NCBI GenBank assembly: GCA_041650315.1
Contig: JBAZLJ010000001.1
Coordinates: forward strand, 248,001-312,000
Length of the DNA stretch: 64,000 nt
Direction of reading: 5' to 3'
Source: JAGVYF01 sp041650315
GTDB lineage: Archaea; Nanobdellota; Nanobdellia; Woesearchaeales; JAGVYF01
Part shown: positions 59,700-64,000 of the stretch, in pieces
Layout of the letters: each line of letters starts with the position of its first letter
Position numbering within the stretch: position 1 is the stretch's first letter
Translations under genes and position numbers: made by a program
The notes under the pieces: generated by a model
What the model was told of the DNA's origin: nothing
Databases searched by the model: none
The model's input: only the letters and a program-made list of their open reading frames with translations

Positions 59700-61529
59700 T
59701 CAGAATCTGAATCTTTTCTTGAGCTGGACGTTCATGTCAGGACGATCTTCTTGGCTGATTCCAAGCTCTTCATGCTTGTAGAGGTCGACTTCTAGTCCGC
59801 CGATACCTGCAGGCATAGTGATTCCGTAATTCTCGGATTTCCTGTCATTGCCATGAATCTGCTTGCCATATTCTGCGAACAATCTGACGCCGCCGATATT
59901 CAATCTGATGAAGTCAGTTTTTGTAAGTTCGTCAACAGATTGTCCAGCTTCAACATTGACTTTTCCTCTGCCAATTACGACTGAATATTCTTTGCCTTCA
60001 AGTTTGCTTGCATATTTCAGCATGATGCCTCTCATAGCTTCATTCAATTTGTGCCTTGCTTCAACCAGGTCATGTTCTCTGCCTGCGAAGTGGCTGTATC
60101 TCAATCTGTCGAGCTCTTTGACATGCTCTAGAAATTGAGCTGCATCGTTCTTGCCGAGTTTCAGATATATCTCTTGCTCGTTATTTGAATTGACTGATGC
60201 AGTGACTAGTTTTGAATTGAAATATACGCCTAAATTGCCTTCAGAATCTTTCATTCCGATAAATGGGGTGTATTTGCCAAAAGTTTTCCCTGCGAAAAGA
60301 TTCAATTGCATATCGCGTGATGTCCTGTCAGTGGCTGTTGTTGTGATTTTACCATCATTCTCCACTTCAAGAGTTCCTTTTGTCTCTGTATATACATCAG
60401 CGAGATCTACGAAATAGAATGCTTTCTTTCCTTTCCTGTCTACGAACATGTGCGTCAGTGTACTGTTGCTGATTTCTTCTAGGTCACTGCCTTTGTTTAT
60501 GTTATGGAATCCATCCAATGATGCGTTGAATCCTAGTTGGAAATCTTCATGCCCTACTTCTAGATTGGTCTTGTTCATACCGATACCTGCATAGAGGTTC
60601 GGTTTGAGTTTCAATGTCATCTGATTAGCGTCAGTATCCTCAAGTGTATAATCCAATAGATATTCATATCCTGCATATGCTCTGATATCATGGCCTGTCC
60701 ATTCAGCAGTCCTATTCTCGAAGTCGAATACTATTTTGCCAAGGTCCCATGATGCGCCAATATCTGCTTTGCCTTTGCCGGTGCCATTCGCTCTCAATAT
60801 TTTAGCTTGCTCGAATTTGAATTCTGGCGCTTCCATGACTGAATATAATGAAAATTTGCCTTCAGCAGTTACTTCTCTTTCAAATTTCATGCCCCTAGAA
60901 GTTGGTGTGCTGTAACGTTCGAATTGGTTGAATATATTCGGGATTTTTTTAATTCCGCCCAATGTCTCTGATTCGATATCGAATATATCTTTGAATCTAT
61001 CTTCTATTCCAGATTGCTTTAGTGCGTCTTGGAACTGCCTGAGCTCTTGAGACAGTTGCTGTCCTGCGGTTCTAGCTGCTTCGATATCTTTTGATTCTAA
61101 TGCAGAAAGCAGTTGATTGAATGAGAATTCTGCATTTCTCACCATTGCCGCTTCTGGGCCGTGCATGAAATTGTCCAGATTGGACTGAAGTTTATGCAGG
61201 TCATTCTGCAGATATTTATCAAAATCAAGATTATTTAGATTTTTATATCCAGGGATAAGCAGATCGAATAGTTTATCTGAATCGCCAATTGTTTGGATGA
61301 CATCTACAAGGCTTAGATCTTTGTCCATAGTACCATTTATGTTGAAATTAAAATTGGTTCTGTTCCTGACTGCGCCAGTCTGTTTAGTCTGTAAAGCTTT
61401 CACTGAAGGGTCAGTCTGGAGGTATTCAGCGGATTCTGTAGGCCTAGTTGTCACTGTTTGCGCTTGAGAATTCACAGGCATCATGCTCATCAGGCCTGCT
61501 ACAATCATTGATAATGTTGGGCGTTTCAT
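59700..61529 (-). CDS. Secreted beta-rich protein with outer-membrane barrel-like features
   Basis: 609 residues. Signal peptide MKRPTLSMIVAGLMSMMPVN ending in SQAQ (signal peptidase I type). About 30-210 is helical. From about 220 to the end the sequence is almost all amphipathic beta strands with turns, for example NLYAGIGMNKTNLEVGHEDF, QLNLFAGKTFGKYTPFIGM and IGGVRLFAEYGKQIHG. The last residues NVQLKKRFRF end in aromatic Phe with alternating hydrophobics, as in bacterial outer-membrane barrels. A TATA box CTTATAAACA sits about 27 nt upstream, so it is expressed as an archaeal gene. It may be a large surface barrel. No homologue recognised. Confidence 0.55.
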   Translation of the reverse strand: MKRPTLSMIVAGLMSMMPVNSQAQTVTTRPTESAEYLQTDPSVKALQTKQTGAVRNRTNFNFNINGTMDKDLSLVDVIQTIGDSDKLFDLLIPGYKNLNNLDFDKYLQNDLHKLQSNLDNFMHGPEAAMVRNAEFSFNQLLSALESKDIEAARTAGQQLSQELRQFQDALKQSGIEDRFKDIFDIESETLGGIKKIPNIFNQFERYSTPTSRGMKFEREVTAEGKFSLYSVMEAPEFKFEQAKILRANGTGKGKADIGASWDLGKIVFDFENRTAEWTGHDIRAYAGYEYLLDYTLEDTDANQMTLKLKPNLYAGIGMNKTNLEVGHEDFQLGFNASLDGFHNINKGSDLEEISNSTLTHMFVDRKGKKAFYFVDLADVYTETKGTLEVENDGKITTTATDRTSRDMQLNLFAGKTFGKYTPFIGMKDSEGNLGVYFNSKLVTASVNSNNEQEIYLKLGKNDAAQFLEHVKELDRLRYSHFAGREHDLVEARHKLNEAMRGIMLKYASKLEGKEYSVVIGRGKVNVEAGQSVDELTKTDFIRLNIGGVRLFAEYGKQIHGNDRKSENYGITMPAGIGGLEVDLYKHEELGISQEDRPDMNVQLKKRFRF

Positions 61530-61649
61530 GTTGGAATTGGGATAAAATCCTTGTTTATAAGCGTATATGGCGGAAAATGATTGTTTTGGAGAATTCGTTC
61601 ATATTCTTACAGGTGGCTTTATAAACGATTTAAATACCCTCAATATGAA

Positions 61650-62768
61650 ATGAATGCCATTGAACATACAAAGTTCTACTCTAGGAAGATGGGATGCCTT
61701 AGCAAAGGATGCACTCTTTGCGTGCAGGGCAAGAAGCTAGTCTTGTTTGTGACTGGTGTCTGCGCCAAAAATTGCTATTATTGCCCTTTATCTACTGAGA
61801 AGAAGAATGTGGATAAGGTATGGGCCAATGAATGGCTTATTGAGAAAGATGAAGATCTCATAACTGAAGCAAAGTCAATGGATGCGCGCGGAGCTGGAAT
61901 AACTGGCGGAGATCCTTTTTTGCGTTTAGATCGCACCTGCAATTATATTCGTATGCTGAAAAAAGAGTTCGGTTCACATTTTCATATACATCTTTACGCT
62001 CCTCTTTGCAATGTTTCTGTTGAATCTTTCAAAATGCTTTTTGAAGCAGGTCTAGACGAGATAAGATTCCATCCAGATTTCGATAATACAAAAGATTGGA
62101 AACTTATTGAAGAAGCTTTGAAATTCAGATGGGATGTGGGTGTAGAGATTCCAGTAGTCCCTGATAAAAGTCCGCAGATAAAAAAGTTGATTGATTTCTT
62201 GGACGGCAAGATAAAATTCCTGAACCTGAACGAATTGGAGATATCGGAAACAAATGCTGCCAAGCTTGGCGAGCGTAATTTTGCAGTCAAAGATGAAGTG
62301 TCCTATGCGATAGGCGGTTCTGAGGAATTGGCTTTGAAACTTATGGATTATTGCCAGAATAAATCATTTGATGTACATTACTGCACTTCTCAGCTTAAAG
62401 ATAAAGTGCAGTTAGCTAATCGTGTGAAACGCACTTCTAAGCAGATTGCGCGTCCTTTTGATGTGATTACACAATCGGGCATGCTTGTGCGCGGAGCTGT
62501 GTTTTTAGAGGATCTTAAGCCTGATGTAGGCTATCGTAAGAAGATTGCTGCTTCGGATAAGAAGGCAGTTATGGCGCGGCTTTTTGAATTGAAGGAAAAG
62601 ATTAAAAAAGAGTTCAAGATTCGTGAAGATCAGATAGAAATAGACCCTTTGAAGCTGAGGCTTATCACTTCACCGCGTATAGTCAAACTATTCAAAGGCT
62701 ATTGCAGAGCTATTATAGAGGAGTACCCAACACATGATCAAATGGAAGTCGAACTCAGGTTCCTATAA
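61650..62768 (+). CDS. Radical SAM protein, archaeal type, function unknown
   Basis: 372 residues. Cluster motif GVCAKNCYYCPLS (C-x3-C-x2-C) near residue 42-54 preceded by extra Cys MGCLSKGCTLCVQGKK, then GITGGDPFLRLDRT. The C-terminus is not a known named domain. The upstream Cys may bind a second cluster. The ATG at 61650 (MNAIEHTKFY) was chosen because TTTATAAAC lies about 27 nt upstream and the preceding frame reads as non-family sequence. It overlaps DUF1461 by 35 nt. Confidence 0.82.
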   Translation: MNAIEHTKFYSRKMGCLSKGCTLCVQGKKLVLFVTGVCAKNCYYCPLSTEKKNVDKVWANEWLIEKDEDLITEAKSMDARGAGITGGDPFLRLDRTCNYIRMLKKEFGSHFHIHLYAPLCNVSVESFKMLFEAGLDEIRFHPDFDNTKDWKLIEEALKFRWDVGVEIPVVPDKSPQIKKLIDFLDGKIKFLNLNELEISETNAAKLGERNFAVKDEVSYAIGGSEELALKLMDYCQNKSFDVHYCTSQLKDKVQLANRVKRTSKQIARPFDVITQSGMLVRGAVFLEDLKPDVGYRKKIAASDKKAVMARLFELKEKIKKEFKIREDQIEIDPLKLRLITSPRIVKLFKGYCRAIIEEYPTHDQMEVELRFL

Positions 62769-63405
62769 ATTATTGAAAGCGTTGCTGATAATCGGTTTGC
62801 CTTTCTTATTGCTATTCGCAAGTTTCTCGTATTGGATGTTCAATGAGAATTATTTCGAATCTCAGTTTGAGGAAAATGACGTTTATGTGCAATTCGGTTT
62901 TGATGAGTATCTCGTATTGAATGAGAATTCTAAACTTTTGAGCTATCTTAAGTTCGGAGATGGTCTGATTGATTCAGCATTCTATACTCCTGATGAGAAA
63001 GCGCATCTTGATGATGTGCGTGTATTAATACAGACTTTCTTGTATTTTGGGATTGCATTTAGCGTATTATGGTTTATTGGCTTAGTAATATGCAGGAAGC
63101 ATATAACTTCAATATTCTATAAAGGCGGATTGCTGTCATTGCTCGTGTTCGTGATATTGGCAGTCTTGCTGGTGTTTTTCAGTTCTGCATTTATCAAGTT
63201 CCATGAAATATTCTTTGAACCTGGCACATGGACATTCGATCCAGCAGTTAGCAATCTCAAGGCAATGTTCCCAGACGAGTTCTTCTATAATATCACTGAG
63301 AAAATATTCGTTAGTTTCGGATTCCTTGCTTTAGTAAGCGTTTCGTCTAAGGTACTATTATATTTAACTTATAGACATCTTGGTCGCCGTATAGCTCGCC
63401 ATTAG
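62734..63405 (+). CDS. DUF1461 integral membrane protein
   Basis: 223 residues, four to five membrane helices, with an extracytoplasmic loop (FNENYFESQFEENDVYV). The conserved tail FHEIFFEPGTWTFDPAVSNL with LKAMFPDEFFYNI is the family mark (TIGR01906-like). The function is unknown. The start overlaps the radical SAM gene. Its last 59 nt overlap an opposite-strand gene. Confidence 0.85.
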   Translation: MIKWKSNSGSYKLLKALLIIGLPFLLLFASFSYWMFNENYFESQFEENDVYVQFGFDEYLVLNENSKLLSYLKFGDGLIDSAFYTPDEKAHLDDVRVLIQTFLYFGIAFSVLWFIGLVICRKHITSIFYKGGLLSLLVFVILAVLLVFFSSAFIKFHEIFFEPGTWTFDPAVSNLKAMFPDEFFYNITEKIFVSFGFLALVSVSSKVLLYLTYRHLGRRIARH

Positions 63406-63862
63406 CTTTAACTTCTATATCCAGAACATAGTTTCCTGATAATGCATCTTTAGGTACTTCTACTCCGATGCCAACTACTCTTACATCTCCAGTATCTAAT
63501 GCAGTGATAGACCTTTTGTCGGGTTTGAAATATAAGTCTGTATCTTGACCTAGCGGACGTATTTTGCTTTTAATTTCGATTTCGAAGTTTGTAGTGTCAC
63601 TTTTCGAGTTCATCACTCTTAATCCGAATATCTTGAATGAGCCTCTAGCAATTGTATCTCTCGTAGTGCTTAAGCAAACTTGCTGAGCTCCGCAAGTCAA
63701 TCCAGCCACTCTATTGTCCAGATCGTCAAAACTTTTCTTTTCCAGTTCAGAAATACCGCTGAATATGTTGTATAGGAATGTAACCGAGTAACCGAATACT
63801 GCTAATGCTAGTATCAAAAGAACAAAAAAATTAATCGATAGCTCCATTGCGTTCTTATTCAT
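63347..63862 (-). CDS. Pilin-like secreted protein
   Basis: 171 residues: MNKNAMELSINFFVLLILAL, a single N-terminal helix with a short polar leader like the class III group, then a beta domain with Cys (LTCGAQQVCLS) and a terminal DVYKLNIIVP. Similar in plan to the pilin-like operon at 11-15 kb. It starts in the stop of an upstream membrane gene (ATGA) and its 3' end overlaps DUF1461 by 59 nt antisense. A different annotation may shorten one of the two. Confidence 0.68.
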   Translation of the reverse strand: MNKNAMELSINFFVLLILALAVFGYSVTFLYNIFSGISELEKKSFDDLDNRVAGLTCGAQQVCLSTTRDTIARGSFKIFGLRVMNSKSDTTNFEIEIKSKIRPLGQDTDLYFKPDKRSITALDTGDVRVVGIGVEVPKDALSGNYVLDIEVKANGELYGDQDVYKLNIIVP

Positions 63863-64000
63863 CGTCCTACGTGGTATTCTTTCACCAATGATATGATGAA
63901 TAGTATTAGTATAACTATCGATATCACGAAATAGAAGATACCTTCTGAAATCAGGTTTTGTGACAATATCTTGTAAAGCCCTAATGCAAGCAAGCCGAAA
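63859..64000 (-). CDS. Membrane protein C-terminus (gene continues beyond window)
   Basis: 47 codons to the stop. The visible end reads GLLALGLYKILSQNL, then a helix (GIFYFVISIVILILFIISLV) and a short basic tail KEYHVGR. Coupled by ATGA to the pilin-like gene. The start lies outside the window. It is probably another component of the same surface cluster. Confidence 0.7.
   Translation of the reverse strand, partial: FGLLALGLYKILSQNLISEGIFYFVISIVILILFIISLVKEYHVGR

Overview
The window reads as a chromosome segment of a DPANN-type archaeon, most likely from the Woesearchaeota/Pacearchaeota side of Nanoarchaeota (this placement is inference). Archaeal hallmarks are the termination nuclease FttA/aCPSF1, proteasome beta subunit, ribosomal protein S17e, RNA polymerase subunit Rpo11, TFE, LonB, Elp3, EndoQ, class III (type IV pilin-like) signal peptides, and TATA boxes about 25-28 nt upstream of many start codons, which implies leaderless mRNAs. 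Other genes use AGGTGA-type ribosome binding sites, and many neighbours overlap by ATGA. Several genes look bacterial: a sigma-70-like factor, two RsuA/RluB-type pseudouridine synthases and RlmH.

Layout. 1-5.2 kb: a 5'-truncated sigma-70-like gene, a PLD-like lipoprotein, fttA, psmB, tRNA-Arg(UCG), a hairpin array and rps17e. 5.2-11.3 kb: an ABC exporter, a CARF-like small protein, a tandem nucleotidyltransferase protein, a miniature inverted-repeat element, a KaiC-like ATPase and a Walker-less relative. 11.4-17.0 kb: a five-gene operon of pilin-like secreted proteins, a Cys-rich membrane protein and two tandem type IV pilins. 17.0-24.8 kb: rlmH, a lonB gene fractured inside an intein, divergent endoQ and polX, and a nitrilase. 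24.8-34.9 kb: small enzymes, transporters, a K+ channel, pseudouridine synthases, a second inverted-repeat element and a two-gene MgtE-like transporter. 35.0-41.6 kb: a signalling operon (receiver, KaiC-like protein, histidine kinase, membrane protein, HAMP/PAS protein, hemerythrin). 41.6-47.8 kb: a third inverted-repeat element, a U32 protein, tfe, an S-layer-like protein, a structured inverted repeat, AMMECR1, rpo11 and a METTL5-like methylase. 47.8-53.5 kb: a calcium-handling operon (RHH regulator, Ca2+-type P-ATPase, Na+/Ca2+ exchanger) and PepF. 53.5-64 kb: a large surface protein, elp3, a toxin-antitoxin triad, a Cys-rich secreted protein, a putative beta-barrel protein, a radical SAM enzyme, DUF1461 and another pilin-like cluster.

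The strongest candidate for an undescribed system is the fractured lonB. The first ORF carries Walker A, the intein N-half and a LAGLIDADG endonuclease. It ends in an ATGA overlap with a second ORF. That ORF has its own ribosome binding site and starts with a 39-residue C-intein, followed by the rest of LonB. The cut falls where the known split inteins are cut, which implies that Lon is assembled by protein trans-splicing. Other unusual points are the sigma-70-like protein in an archaeal setting, a secreted protein with outer-membrane-like beta-barrel features behind an archaeal promoter, and a two-hairpin repeat found in three places with compensatory stem changes, twice inside unrelated miniature elements.
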